A stretch of 64,000 nt of DNA from Antedon mediterranea. Taxonomy: Eukaryota > Echinodermata > Crinoidea > Comatulida > Antedonidae. Both the position numbers and the translations under genes were made by a program. This document shows positions 26,628 through 39,715 of the stretch, piece after piece; positions within the stretch are counted from its first letter, which is position 1, and every line of letters begins with the position of its first letter. The DNA is taken from NCBI RefSeq assembly GCF_964355755.1, contig NC_092674.1, forward strand, positions 5,711,001-5,775,000. Direction: 5' to 3'. The notes beneath the pieces are model-generated. The model had not been told where the DNA came from, made no database searches, and worked only from the letters and a program-made list of their open reading frames with translations.

Positions 26628-27530
26628 AGTCTTAATAGAGCTTTCCACTGAATAGTACTGTCCTGACAAAGGAGAAAAAGAGCAACCTATTGTGAAAACA
26701 AAGGTTGTGAAAGATTTGTTTTAAAACCCTCTTAAATATGACTGGTGATACCCACCAGAGGAGTTTAACATCCTAACATTGGTTTTATCCTAATATAAAA
26801 TTAAACTATAAAATATATTAGTACTTCAAATTATTACTAAACTTTAATAACAGACTGATATTAAAATTAACTTAATAGAATAATAGATCAAAATGAAATG
26901 GATTATTTGATTTCAATCTAAAATCTTCAAACATCAAGTACTAGAAATAAATCCTAAAGATATAAGCTTACTAGAGTACAAATGAAATACAATCATGAAC
27001 TTGAATAACAGGGGGAGTATGTCCTCTTAATACAATGATCCAATTTACTAGTTGAACATTCAATAAGTGATATGCTTCCTAATTAAGCAGATTGAATTTT
27101 ATCTGGGTAAACGTAATTAATTTTCAATAATTGAACAAAGAATATTGACCCTGAGCTTATACTATCTTGATGATTGGAAAGGAAATCACTTAAATAGTAT
27201 TACCTATTTAAACTATTACTGAATAAGTATGTTGTTTTCTACTTTAATCAAACAATTAGATGGTTATTCTGCTCCGATCAGTCAAAGTAGGTTTAGGTTT
27301 GTTTTGTTTGGCAATGGTTGACTATTCAGAAAAAAAGGAGGTAAAAGAAAATAATTTGAGTGTATTGTCAAGTCAAGTATTGTATCTGTATCTGTATTGA
27401 TATCCAGTCACAGAATTGTCATTTTTCAGAATTTTCCACTGGAGAAATTATATAGTCTGAATTTTGTCCAAGTAAAGGGCTGGTTTTTGCCTGAAAGCTC
27501 TGCTAAATTTTCTGGCTCTTTTTGACCTTA

Positions 27531-27600
27531 TCGTTATAGCTTTCTGCTTATTTTATTTTGTATCTCCATTGAAATCCAGCCACTGATACCCACATCATTG
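27531..27600 (+). repeat. Dispersed repeat C, copy 2
   Basis: Contains CTGCTTATTTTATTTT and AATCCAGCCACTGATACCCA, matching 11628-11690 in the same orientation. The element type is not recognised. Confidence 0.6.
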
Positions 27601-28171
27601 CCATTTTTTCTAGTATTTTGCCTTTGGATTTATTTTAAATAGTCATGAGATTAGAAACAAAAAACAGGGTCATATTTAATAGTTAAAGATGGTTTACCAG
27701 TTAAAACATGATTATTAAAGCTTATAAGAACATGTGTTTAATCCAGTGACCCTTTGAAAAGTCCAATTTTCAAAATACAAAATAAAACACATTATATAGC
27801 AGAATAAAAGTTCATTTGCTTTTTTGTGAGTGTAAACATTTTAAATTTCTCTGACACTGATGATTCATATGTACCAAGTTTCTCACAAAACGTACTTTTG
27901 GGAACAAATATATCTTTTCGCAACGTTTCAAGTGGAAGTCACACACTTAGCTCCTCCTTTGTCTCGTCAATTTATCCCGAGCCGACGATATCGTTAAGTG
28001 GATTTACTAAATACAAGATGACTGGACCCTAGATTTAGTCTTTAAAGTATTCTGAGTCACTTGAGAAAAACCAGCAGATGGAAATACATGAAACAGAGTT
28101 CAGAAAGGTGTCATGCCAACAAATGTTTTTCGAAGCAAAAGTTGAAATTATTTATTTATTTCTGCATTTAA

Positions 28172-28520
28172 AAGACATTATTTGTAAATGCAAATGATGA
28201 AAACAAATTAAGTTTTATATTAGGAGGAGAGTCTGTTCCTTTTTCTAATAAATCATATAACTCATTTGTTAAATTTTGTAAAAAAATATTTAAGTTCTGC
28301 ATGGGAGAAACGATCCTCTTTAAAGTACTCCCAACGATTAATTTATTGTATTGTTGCTTGTAAATACTGTAGTTTATAGTTAATTTTGTTTTTGTTTGCT
28401 TAGTTTAGTTTAGTTATTCATGTCTTTTTTTTTCTATCATGTTCTGCTTTGTTTGCTAGACCGCACCGCATATTGTAAGTGCCACTGATACAAAGGTGTA
28501 TATGGTCAACAAATAAATAA
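28172..28520 (+). mobile_element. 5'-truncated LINE: ORF end, 3' UTR and (AAATA)n tail
   Basis: An open frame at 28172-28363 ends in TAA and encodes a segment (NDENKLSFILGG) that resembles the extreme C-terminus of non-LTR retrotransposon polyproteins. About 140 bp of 3' UTR-like sequence follows, closing with GTATATGGTCAACAAATAAATAAATAAA-type tail sequence at 28499-28525 (described, not an exact run). Upstream of 28172 the frame is closed and no reverse transcriptase motif is visible, consistent with 5' truncation or decay. The assignment to a clade (CR1/L2-like) is a guess from the microsatellite-type tail. Confidence 0.5.
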
Positions 28521-29592
28521 ATAAAAAATATAGAAGATAGTTAGTTAGGGTGATGTTTTTCACTCTTACAAATTTCACATCTTAATTTATTTACTAGTAA
28601 ACATGAGGTTTGAAAAAGCTTTATTATTACAGAAACAAAAAATGCAAGTTTTTTTGTTTTTTTGACTACTGGTGTTTTCCAATATGTCAAATCATTACCT
28701 GAGAATGTTCAGTGTGGCATTTCTTTAATATGAGATTGGTAATACAGTCACAGAAGCCTTCATTATGTCAATTTAAGTGATTACCATACTGTACTTAATA
28801 TTATGACAAATTTCTGAGAAATTTGTGTTATTCTGTCCAAATCATTCAAGATTTCTTGCATAAATGCAAATTTCTTCACATGTTCATGTTTCTGTCGTTA
28901 TTTTGGTTAATTCTTGAACGTTTCAACCGTCATTACATTTTAAGTTTTAAATGTTATATGTCTGAATCTGTAAGGCTTAGCATAGGTCTTTTATTTTAAA
29001 CATCAACAACAATGTTATAAGAAATAGAAATTAACTCAAGGGAAAACATTTATAAAAAGAAATAAAATGTTTATGTTGAAATATCACTGTCCTGATCGAC
29101 TATTCTAAGAAAATTTAGAAACCATTTCTTACATTGTTTGAACTGAAAACCACTGAAGCATTATATTTAAATTAGGGTACTAATTGTTATATAACAAAAC
29201 AATAGGAACAATAGAAAAATAAACAGTTTTATTGATAAAGTGTTTTGGGGATGTTCAGAAGCTTGCTTTTATAATTAATTTAGCTTTAGTTCAGTACTGT
29301 TTGGAAGTTGTGTCAGGTTGGAACAAAAACAGTTATATTATAAGAAACAGGGTTACAGTAATTATATTGATTAATTCATTCATCATTCAATTTTTATGTT
29401 TTTTAAAAAATATTTCTAAAAGTTTCATATACATAATCATTACAATAAACTTTTTTTGAAAGTTTTTAGGTGGTTATTTAAAAGATTTATTTTAAATCTT
29501 GTGGTCAGTTTGAGGAAGCGATTAAAATCTGTATTGTTTCCTGACAATGGTATGGGATGTTCGGACTTAACTGATGTAATTTATTCTTTCAG

Positions 29593-29662
29593 GTTTGACG
29601 AGAGTGAAAGATTGAATGAGGAAGACATTTTGATGTCAATTTTTACACAATATATTTCAAAG
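29593..29662 (+). CDS. Isolated internal exon, unidentified gene
   Basis: A 70-nt exon with excellent boundaries: pyrimidine-rich TTATTCTTTCAG just before 29593, and CAAAG|GTAAGA at the donor. Only one frame is open through it (entering with one base of a split codon and leaving in phase 0). It encodes 23 residues beginning FDESERLNEED and ending IFTQYISK, hydrophilic then amphipathic. The surrounding + frame stays open from 29456, so a longer exon using another AG cannot be excluded. It ends in phase 0, whereas the next credible downstream exon (43040-) begins with its own start codon and an in-frame stop upstream. The two are therefore either separate genes or alternative transcripts. The family is not recognised. 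Confidence 0.55.
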
Positions 29663-30270
29663 GTAAGATGAAATTATTATCTTGTTGGTGTAATAATAAG
29701 TTTTTTTTATTTGTCTTCCTGTCAAATTTTGTTGGAAAATTGCAATCAGAATTGTCTTAATTATTTAGGAGTATATACTGTCTATTTGGCTTTTAAAATC
29801 ATTGGTTGGCAATTATAAAGAAATATATGGTATATATTACTATACACCACAAACATTTTTATTAAATTTCAAATGTTTTTTATAGTTATTGAGTCTATAA
29901 ATCATTCTCCTCAACGATTAATTATAATTTTCTTTAAAAGAGTTTAATGTTCAGTGGCCTGACCACACTGATGAACCAAGGTAAAATACATCAATTTTCA
30001 TTGCCAGAGGTTTATAATTTCTATGGTAACCAAATGAGTTCAAGATTTTCTAGCCAGCTGTATCTGAATGCTTTAGGTGGTTTGATATTTTTAAAGCATT
30101 AAACAGTAAACTTTCTAATGAAGAGAAATGTATGTGTCCATGTGTTTCTTTTTTATTTATTTTTTTTGGGTGCGATTGCTTAACATTTCCAGAGGGCAGC
30201 CCTTTGTACTCATATATTCAGAAATTCCAGTTCAGCTGGACCAACAGTCTTTAAGGTTATTTATTGTACC
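29663..30270. other. Presumed intron, nothing else recognised
   Basis: AT-rich DNA following the donor at 29663. I see no further exon or repeat before the MITE at 30272. Confidence 0.4.
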
Positions 30271-30271
30271 T

Positions 30272-30452
30272 AAAGCTCTGTCTACAATATCATACTTTAT
30301 GTGACAAAAAAGTGTGATGTACCCAAATATGGTAGTGATATGCTTAAATATGGTATTGATATGACCATGGATATGACATCATCATGTCCATATATGGGCA
30401 CATCACATTTTTTTTCACATAAAGTTTGATACTGATAGTATAGACATAGCTA
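30272..30452 (+). mobile_element. MITE family A copy 4
   Basis: Begins TA|AAGCTCTGTCTACAATATC and contains GTGTGATGTACCCAAATATG, ATATGACATCATCATGTCC and GGGCACATCACATTTT. It ends in a diverged right terminal repeat AGTATAGACATAGC followed by TA. The TA flanks are clearest here. Confidence 0.85.
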
Positions 30453-31693
30453 AAAATAAGTGGTTTTTCTTGTCTATCACATTTCCTGCCCCTTGTTTAG
30501 TGCACATAACTTCACATAACATACCAAGAACATTGTAAAGTTTCATCCCATGGTTTTGTTGTTCCTGTGGGCGTAGGGCACATAGCTTGAACTGAGGATA
30601 CCTGTCAACATACTACACAGTCTGGTATTCATTATGAGCCCTGACTAGTCACCATGATTGATTGCTCAAGCAGATTGCTTACTCTGGGCTGTAAACAGAG
30701 GCAAAGTTTTTATCACCAGCCATTTGAGAGGAGGATACACTACGTGACACATATTGAAAATATTTCACAGTAGCCTACTAGGAAATTATAGTGGGAAAGT
30801 GATAACTTTTAGGATATATAAAACTAGTTTTTAATTAAGGTGAGTAATTAAAACTATTGTTGAGATGTAATATAAACAATTCCCACTTACTATCCATTTT
30901 ATAATAAGCATGTTACATTTATTATACACATGTCATGTTTTGTTGATACACTCGGTACACACTGTGCTTTACGTCATTTGTAGATCAAACAATTGACAAA
31001 AAGGGAATTTATCAAAGAAAGTCTTTACAGTACAGTATATTGTGATAGAATTAGTACTACAGTAGGCTACTGTGTATAGTATAGTATGGGAAAGTTACTG
31101 TACTGTATTTGTATATACAGTTGTCAGTAGTCGACAGTACTGTTCCATTCCAGCAAGGAAAATTTGAACTTCAGGGAATAATTTCGCCAGTGTAGCATAG
31201 CAAAAAACTATACAAAACAACCTTCTTGCTACACATTTCTACAATTGTGTAGCAAAATATACGATAGAAAACTATGTTTCTCGACTCAAAAATCAGTTTT
31301 ATTAGCAATATTGCTAAACAAAATTTTAAGATGAAATTTTTCCCTGAACTTTATGAAAAATATAGATAGAAGTACCGTATAGGAAAACAATATTTTCATT
31401 GTGATTTTACATTTTTAGAGAATTTTTTCTTCAACTTCAAAATATGTAAACCTACGAAAAGGGTATAAATTAGATATCATCGGTGTCAGTTGTTGCATTT
31501 GTAATAAAATTGGTCTTAACTTGATAAAGGAGTTGACTTAACAGTGCAGTGGTGATTTAATGGTTATGTCATGATGCTTTTGTCTTGCACTACACTTTAT
31601 TCCCTTGTAATTGCTGCAGATTACATACAGTGTAAAGATACAGTAGGAGATAATCTAACATTTGCCATTAAAAACATTGCTTGAAAACTCTCT

Positions 31694-33268
31694 ATTGTTG
31701 CTGCTAATTTGCTGGAACACTATGCAATGATTATAGTTGAGCTATCTTGAATGCAGTATCTGTGCTCTGGTGTGGACCAGGACTACTTTGACATATCATG
31801 TGTGTTATCACATACAGTATCTGTTGTTGTGTACTACTGTATTGTACTATCTTCCGTTGTGAACTAGAGTCATTATTGTTGCATACACTCTATACAGTAC
31901 AATTTAAGGTACATTTTAGAAATCTTCTTCTTTTCATTTATTTTTTAATTAAATATTTGCTAGTTTAAGTAATTTCTTCCCAATTAGAAAAATGGTAACC
32001 TGTAGTAAATTCATACATTTAATATTCAGTAGCAACCAATGCTACCTTATTTGATAAGCAGTAGAATCTTTTGTATGTTGAAATGGTTGCATAGCAGAGA
32101 AAAAAATCTTTTTTTTTTAATTCCCAGACAATTGGTGATGAAATCCAGACACTCCATGCTTAGAAATTTGGTTAACCATTTCTTAAAATCAAATTCATAT
32201 TCATAGATTGTGGCCCATATTACAAAAAAAACCTATACCTTTGAAATTTCAGTTTCTTATTAAGTCTGACAGACGTCCAATCTTGGATCTAACCAGGTAA
32301 CTTCCCCTGGGATGTGTTTATAAAAACTAAACTTCTGGAACGACAAATTTGTAACCAAGTTTTGTAAAGTCCAAAATTAAGAATTAAGTTTCCTCAAAGG
32401 GGACATGATCAGAGACCATCATCCAAATGTTTCAAAGATAAAATAATTTGAAACCTAGCCCCCTTAGGGTGTTCTGCCCCAGCTGCTTAGATTGTGTTAT
32501 CCAGAGAAGGATATGCTTGATGACACATTGTTCCGTTCTTACAACAACCAGCATTTAAGCAACTCTTTTCATTTTTTTATCTTTCATTTCATCTAATCGT
32601 TTTACTATGTTTGGTAAAATAAAGCTTTTTATCCTGGGGGAACCGTACTTTAACTGTGTTTTGATAAGCTATTGCTAGGATACTATGCAGACATGTTTTT
32701 TAAGTGCAAGTTCTTTATGTAATTTGACAAGAAAACATAATTCTGTATTGTTACATCATACACTGTACTGTATATACCTACGAAATGGACAGTATTCACA
32801 ATGGCCATCTCAACCTCATACTGTTACTAGGCCTACAGTAGTTTTAACAAGATTTAGATATCCTGCCCGAAATAGTCTTTCATCAGCGTCCCATTAGCAA
32901 TTACGGTACCGTAGTGTACCTATTTTGAAGTCTACAGTTTCATGACCTAATTTCAGAGGTACAAGGGAGGCTTCTGAACATCTGTCTCAACATACATCAA
33001 AACAAACTAAACATCCTAAAGTTGAGCAATCGGCGACATTGGCGTCACAATCGATGTTGTCCTGTTACCTAAAAAGGATATGACATGGGACACATGTTTA
33101 ACGAACTGATCTGGTATTTATCTGACAATTATTAGCACTTCTTGATCTATATTATCCTGTCTGGGTCTAATTTTATTACAGGACTACTGTACTGTACCCT
33201 TTAATTTAAAGCCTCTCCACTAAAACTTTCCTCCAATCGCCAACTACAGTAGTACAGTACTGTAGATT
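31694..33268. repeat. Large tandem duplication, left copy (1575 bp)
   Basis: Starts ATTGTTGCTGCTAATTTGC and repeats, base for base wherever compared, at 33266-34999. Homopolymer lengths match (seven A then TC then ten T), and the 71-codon chance open frame at 32685-32897 recurs exactly at 34257-34469. This copy lacks a 159-bp segment present in the right copy, the break falling after 33145. The two copies share ATT at their junction (33266-33268). No gene is recognised within it. Confidence 0.95.
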
Positions 33269-34999
33269 GTTGCTGCTAATTTGCTGGAACACTATGCAAT
33301 GATTATAGTTGAGCTATCTTGAATGCAGTATCTGTGCTCTGGTGTGGACCAGGACTACTTTGACATATCATGTGTGTTATCACATACAGTATCTGTTGTT
33401 GTGTACTACTGTATTGTACTATCTTCCGTTGTGAACTAGAGTCATTATTGTTGCATACACTCTATACAGTACAATTTAAGGTACATTTTAGAAATCTTCT
33501 TCTTTTCATTTATTTTTTAATTAAATATTTGCTAGTTTAAGTAATTTCTTCCCAATTAGAAAAATGGTAACCTGTAGTAAATTCATACATTTAATATTCA
33601 GTAGCAACCAATGCTACCTTATTTGATAAGCAGTAGAATCTTTTGTATGTTGAAATGGTTGCATAGCAGAGAAAAAAATCTTTTTTTTTTAATTCCCAGA
33701 CAATTGGTGATGAAATCCAGACACTCCATGCTTAGAAATTTGGTTAACCATTTCTTAAAATCAAATTCATATTCATAGATTGTGGCCCATATTACAAAAA
33801 AAACCTATACCTTTGAAATTTCAGTTTCTTATTAAGTCTGACAGACGTCCAATCTTGGATCTAACCAGGTAACTTCCCCTGGGATGTGTTTATAAAAACT
33901 AAACTTCTGGAACGACAAATTTGTAACCAAGTTTTGTAAAGTCCAAAATTAAGAATTAAGTTTCCTCAAAGGGGACATGATCAGAGACCATCATCCAAAT
34001 GTTTCAAAGATAAAATAATTTGAAACCTAGCCCCCTTAGGGTGTTCTGCCCCAGCTGCTTAGATTGTGTTATCCAGAGAAGGATATGCTTGATGACACAT
34101 TGTTCCGTTCTTACAACAACCAGCATTTAAGCAACTCTTTTCATTTTTTTATCTTTCATTTCATCTAATCGTTTTACTATGTTTGGTAAAATAAAGCTTT
34201 TTATCCTGGGGGAACCGTACTTTAACTGTGTTTTGATAAGCTATTGCTAGGATACTATGCAGACATGTTTTTTAAGTGCAAGTTCTTTATGTAATTTGAC
34301 AAGAAAACATAATTCTGTATTGTTACATCATACACTGTACTGTATATACCTACGAAATGGACAGTATTCACAATGGCCATCTCAACCTCATACTGTTACT
34401 AGGCCTACAGTAGTTTTAACAAGATTTAGATATCCTGCCCGAAATAGTCTTTCATCAGCGTCCCATTAGCAATTACGGTACCGTAGTGTACCTATTTTGA
34501 AGTCTACAGTTTCATGACCTAATTTCAGAGGTACAAGGGAGGCTTCTGAACATCTGTCTCAACATACATCAAAACAAACTAAACATCCTAAAGTTGAGCA
34601 ATCGGCGACATTGGCGTCACAATCGATGTTGTCCTGTTACCTAAAAAGGATATGACATGGGACACATGTTTAACGAACTGATCTGGTATTTATCTGACAA
34701 TTATTAGCACTTCTTGAGCAATTATTCTGTTTTTTCTGACAATTAAATTCACTTAGTTTTAGACTTTTCTCATGGGAAGACTTTAACTGTTGATGACAAT
34801 ATAATTGGCACTGATGAAAAGTACAGTTAAAATATCAGAGAGTTCATGTGTATGTACCTCTGAATTTTATATTTTATCTATATTATCCTGTCTGGGTCTA
34901 ATTTTATTACAGGACTACTGTACTGTACCCTTTAATTTAAAGCCTCTCCACTAAAACTTTCCTCCAATCGCCAACTACAGTAGTACAGTACTGTAGATT
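33266..34999. repeat. Large tandem duplication, right copy (1734 bp)
   Basis: The right copy of the unit starting at 31694: offset 1572 bp up to 34717, then 1731 bp from 34877 onward. The difference is the 159-bp segment 34718-34876, found only here. Near-perfect identity means either a very recent duplication or two haplotypes laid end to end by the assembler; the sequence alone cannot decide. Confidence 0.95.
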
Positions 35000-37206
35000 C
35001 TATTTGATTTTCAATAGCTTGTTTTTTTTTATTTTTTCTTTCTTACAATTAAACAGTTGACATTTCTTACAGGATAAAACATTTTTTTTCTTGCCTAAAA
35101 AATCCAACTAATAGTAATAGAGTATTTAAAGTTGTATTATCCTTTTTGAAAAAATAAGTAAAAACAAAACAATTTGTTGAATAGGCCATTTTAATATCAC
35201 ATAAAAGTGGGGGAAAAAATAATTTAAAGTAAAAATTAATCAAAAATTTAATTAATACTGCACCAATTTGTTTTGTTTGACTCTTTTGATCTACAGTACC
35301 ATTTATACACAGATTACCATATGGTATATTCTATTTATTTAAGTTAAATGTAATTGCTCAAAGTGCTCTACTCAATATAAGTATCCTAATGATATTAAAC
35401 AGTACTTGAGAAACTACTACTTTATCACTCATAAAACACTTGCAAATTATTTAATTCAAATGACAACTAAAAGGTCATGGAAGTAAAGCTATAAGTACTG
35501 TATTTTACCCTATTTCAAAGTCTTCTGTTCTTTGTTAAAAACTGGTTGATTTTTTTGTAACCTGATACAATTCACCTGTTGTTATGTGTGATATTAATTA
35601 AAACATAACGAAAATCCACCAGAATATCCAGTCCATCTCGGTACAAACTCGGTACCAATAGTGAATTGATTTCCGTTTAAGGTCAATCAACTACCTCAGC
35701 CCCTTCCTGATAGTTGTGTATAGCCCCCTCGAGACCCTTGATATTCTCCAATATTTTAGTACAAAGTTGCTTGACAACCTCCTAGCTATAGTTCATGACT
35801 GATAGTATTTTACTTCATGGTTCAGTGACTATTCAGTCATATGATATGGGAATGGCTTAACTGAATCCAGATTTTGTTCATGAAATATAGTTTTAATGGA
35901 AGAACACTTCATTCCCTAGAGAAACTTTTATGAGGGCAGTCTACAGAGATAATAACTTTCACGTTGGACATTACTTACCTGGATTTTACTGTACAATGTT
36001 GATGCATCGTCAATTTTGTGAAATGGAAAATTTGGTATGTACAGTAATACTGTAAACATTACCTGTTTACTATTCAGACATGATGTACAAGATAAGATAG
36101 GAATGTACAGTATAAATAGTTTACATGAAAAATCATAATATTTAGATACTTTTGTACATTACTGCTGTACATTGTAGGAGATTGTACTTTATTGTACAAT
36201 AATCTTATGGATTAAATTCTTTCAGTAGATTTAATATTTGATTTAATATTTGATATCTTAAATATGTCATTTTTATTATATTTTGCATTATAGTTTTAAT
36301 GTGTTTTTCTGATCTACAATGTATTATTTGTACTGACATCTAGCTACAGTACATCTGTTTTGTTTTGTTCTTTTTATCCACAATTAAATTAGACAATACA
36401 TTATATTCCTTTACTGTCAGTTTCCAACTTCCTGCCACTAAATTCATAATAAAAATGTAAATTATCAGGTGCCCCGATCATAAATTTCAATCAATATTAA
36501 TTGAAAAATATGCGTTTATGTGTTAAGAAAGGGGATTGTAAAATTAAATTGACTATTCAACATGCATTAGAAGGATATTTATCTTCATTTGCTTCGCTAT
36601 TTTTAAGTCACGAGACAAAGGACTAAGAATTGGTAACGACTACTCCTGGGGTCCCAAAGGTGTCCTATGTTATCTCAGCACTTAGCGTAGGAAGTATGTT
36701 CGTGCGTATGCGCACATTTTCTGTTCGTTTTGTACCATATAAAGCACGAAAAATCACCAAAATAATGTGTCCGGAGAGAGGATGTTCATTATGAAGATGA
36801 AGATTGATGGGAATTTTACATGCTGCCTAACAATTTGACCGGCACGTGCTATTAAGACTCGTAATTCTTAGTGGTACTCAAGCAAGTAATGACTTGCGTT
36901 GTTTTGCAGCATTTAAGCACAGGTTTTAAAATGTTCTTCTGTAGAAAAAAATTTACATCGATAATGACCATGTTTTCATTTGCCAGTAGCTGTGTAGTCA
37001 ACTTATTTCACTATTAAACTGATTTAATGAATATAAAGTAGCTAATACAGTACAAAAAATGTTTACCAGTTAACAGGCTGAAAAATGAATGTCATCATCA
37101 CAGTTATAATGAGTAAAAGTGGGTGGTTTACCTAACCTAAATTTCTTTTGAATAGTTTTATAACAAATAACAAACTATACACTTGAAACCTTCTCTTTCT
37201 GTCTTT
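35000..37206. other. Non-coding AT-rich DNA, nothing recognised
   Basis: There are T-rich and A-rich runs and many TACAGTA/TACTGTA words but no supported exon. A slightly GC-richer patch at 36640-36880 has no convincing open frame or splice pair. Confidence 0.4.
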
Positions 37207-37313
37207 AAAACTCTGTCTATCAAACTAGTCTAGTGTGATGTGCTCAAATATGGTAGTAATATGACATCATCATCACATTTTTTGTCACATAATGATAGTA
37301 TAGACAGAGCTTA
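37207..37313 (+). mobile_element. MITE family A copy 5, shortened
   Basis: The left end AACTCTGTCTATCAAACTAG lacks a few bases, the middle keeps GTGTGATGTGCTCAAATATG and TAATATGACATCATCATCAC, and the right end is TGATAGTATAGACAGAGCTT followed by A. The GGGCACATCAC block is deleted. Confidence 0.75.
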
Positions 37314-39159
37314 AATGTTTACAGTATTACAGGAACTTTTGTGAGACCGGGTCATGTGTAGGACTTAGCCTAACCCTTAAACTAACCTCCTATGATACAT
37401 AACAGGCCCATATGATACATAATGTGACACTGTATTGCAGAAGTTGCCTATTCTATGATACAGGACATCCAATCTCAATTTATTAGCTTTTATTCTCTAT
37501 GTTTTTATACTGATTATAATCTACTTTCAAGTAATTTATATCTCACAAAAGTGTGTGCTTATACTGTACGTGAAATTTACGATGACGCATTGATTTTAAT
37601 TTCAGTCATGCTTTTCGAATTGTTTCATGCAAGTCTAAATGAAACTTGAAACCTGATATTTGAAACGCCATAAAATTAGTTGATCAGAATTGACAATGAG
37701 ATCCAATCAGAACGAACAATGGTAGAACTCGTATACAACAAATTCTGAATTGCTATTGCAACCTAAGCTAACCTAACAAACACATTATTCAAGAATGAAT
37801 TGATCAGGTCGAACTGTTGCAATTAAATTTATACTTTATATAAAGGATTATACATGCCTTAAAGGTGAACCTGCTTTATGACAGTTCTAACCTGACCAGA
37901 CGTTCAATACTGTAGTTTATTACAAAAAATTCTCAACACTTTAGCTGTTCTGTATCAAATCCATAATAGTGAATCTCATATCAGTAGTGTGAAGAATAAT
38001 TGACACAATTTTATGAAAAATGTTACATTAATTTTCCCTTATATTCATATACAACTTTGGGCCTGTGTATGAGATATCCAGTTTCACAGAGTACAGAGCT
38101 TTTATTGCTGTTCTTCAATATATTGGCTTTCTTTATAGTAGTTCTCAGTATTGTATTATACTGATTTGCATACAGTACATATCACCTGCCTATGCTAATT
38201 TTAATGTTACTCCTAAGGGTTAAGTCAATAAATATCAAAACGTTGAATCCTTCCATTTATAATGTTACTTTTTGTTGTTTTTTTCTAATTCTTTTTTCCT
38301 GAGTAATACATGTTATTACTGAATGCAGACTACTTGTTTTTCATCATGTGCTTTCGTTTTTCATTAGTATCTCGCTATTGATTATTATATTTTTTTTTTC
38401 CTTCAAGAGAATTGCTTTCTGTTCTTGTAATGCTGCCGCGTTCTTTGAAATCTCATTGCCATAACGACTACAAATTGTTTGCATAATAAATTTGCCGCTA
38501 ATGTCTTTCTCTCCCCTTATGTATAATCTGACTTTGGTTCACATAAATCTTATCAACCAATAGATACAAAAATATATACGATGACATTTCAATGAGAGAA
38601 TTTTCTGATCCTTATTTATTTTCTTTCATGTTAACCCTTTCTCTTATACATCTCAAGAATGTTGATGCTTATTTTTTCCCCATCAACTATGAGAGATGAT
38701 GTTCTTATTACATACCAAGTTTGAAAGAGGAGATTTAGTTTGAGACACCTTGTCGCAAAAGATCTCAACATACATTAAATAATAAATTGAGAATCTTTCC
38801 CTAAAGAATCTATGTTTTACTTTTGTCAATCTAAGGAGCATAAAACCTAAAATCATATAAATTTGCATTGGGGCATAGCTAAAAAAATATGTTTTCATTT
38901 CTAAAATTTCAATACTACAATTATAGTGTGGTAACTTTCCTTAAACCAGAATTTTCTCACGATTGTATTAAAAAAAAGACATGCACAGATTTAGGTGGGG
39001 GCTAAACAGACTTTAGTACCCCCTAAAATTTAACAAAATTAATGACTGTTTTTATTTTTCTGCAACCCGACGGATTGTTTTTATTATTTATGAAATATTT
39101 AGCCCTGCCTAATCTATAATGCTGGATCCACGCATGCAGGGGGAAAATAACACTGCAGT

Positions 39160-39361
39160 CAACCCACTTTCAGAGGACACCTATTAAATGAATCAAATAA
39201 AGAAAGACTTACAAGGACTAGTAATAACAAACCATCCTGCCATAAACAGAAAAAAATGGAAACAAATTGTGGAAAGCGTAATGTCGGAAGACGAAAAACG
39301 TTAACAACAACTATTAAATGAACACTTTAAAGTGTCCCCTTAATGGAGGTTTTACTGTATT
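39160..39361. mobile_element. MITE family B copy interrupted by a LINE scrap
   Basis: CAGAGGACACCTATTAAATG on the left and AGTGTCCCCTTAATGGAGG plus TTTTACTGTA on the right are the core and end of the family. The two parts become contiguous when the 118-bp insert at 39193-39310 and one copy of its 12-bp duplication are removed. Confidence 0.6.
39193..39310 (+). mobile_element. 118-bp LINE 3' fragment with 12-bp target duplication
   Basis: Flanked by the exact direct repeat CTATTAAATGAA (39181-39192 and 39311-39322). It is open in one frame to a TAA at 39301-39303 and encodes a basic segment containing NRKKWKQIVESVMSEDEKR, the kind of Arg/Lys-Trp motif found at the very C-terminus of several non-LTR retrotransposon polyproteins. 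The stop is followed almost at once by CAACAA, a short tail. This is a severely 5'-truncated insertion made by target-primed reverse transcription. The clade is not assigned. Confidence 0.75.
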
Positions 39362-39715
39362 TAGGTTAGGTTAATGAATGTACTTAGTTAATTTGTTGAG
39401 ATTGCCTGTACAATGTAAATGTTTCTTCCATAGTTAATCAGATCAAGTATGAAAAACAGTAGATTCTTATTGTGACATCACCAATTCAAAGAATTTATTG
39501 CAAGTAATTGTCTGTAACGTCACTAAACTGCTTTGGCTTTATTTCATTAATGTGTTCATTTGAAAAGCTTTTAAAGAAATTTGTTCACAATCTCAGATGA
39601 AACTAAATCTTAGTATCAAATGGCAAGGTTAACATTACAATCCTGACAGAGTACATTTTAACATCCTTAATGTGTTATACAACAAGATTATGTTCATTCA
39701 ATCCCATGTTCAAGT

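Noticed and set aside
27826-28032. Ser-rich 68-codon + frame
   Set aside because: No splice sites frame it and no homology is recognised. It lies just upstream of the LINE remnant and could be older repeat or chance.
32685-34469. Identical 70-residue frames at 32685-32897 and 34257-34469
   Set aside because: The identity follows from the tandem duplication as a whole. There is no codon signal or start context to suggest a gene family.
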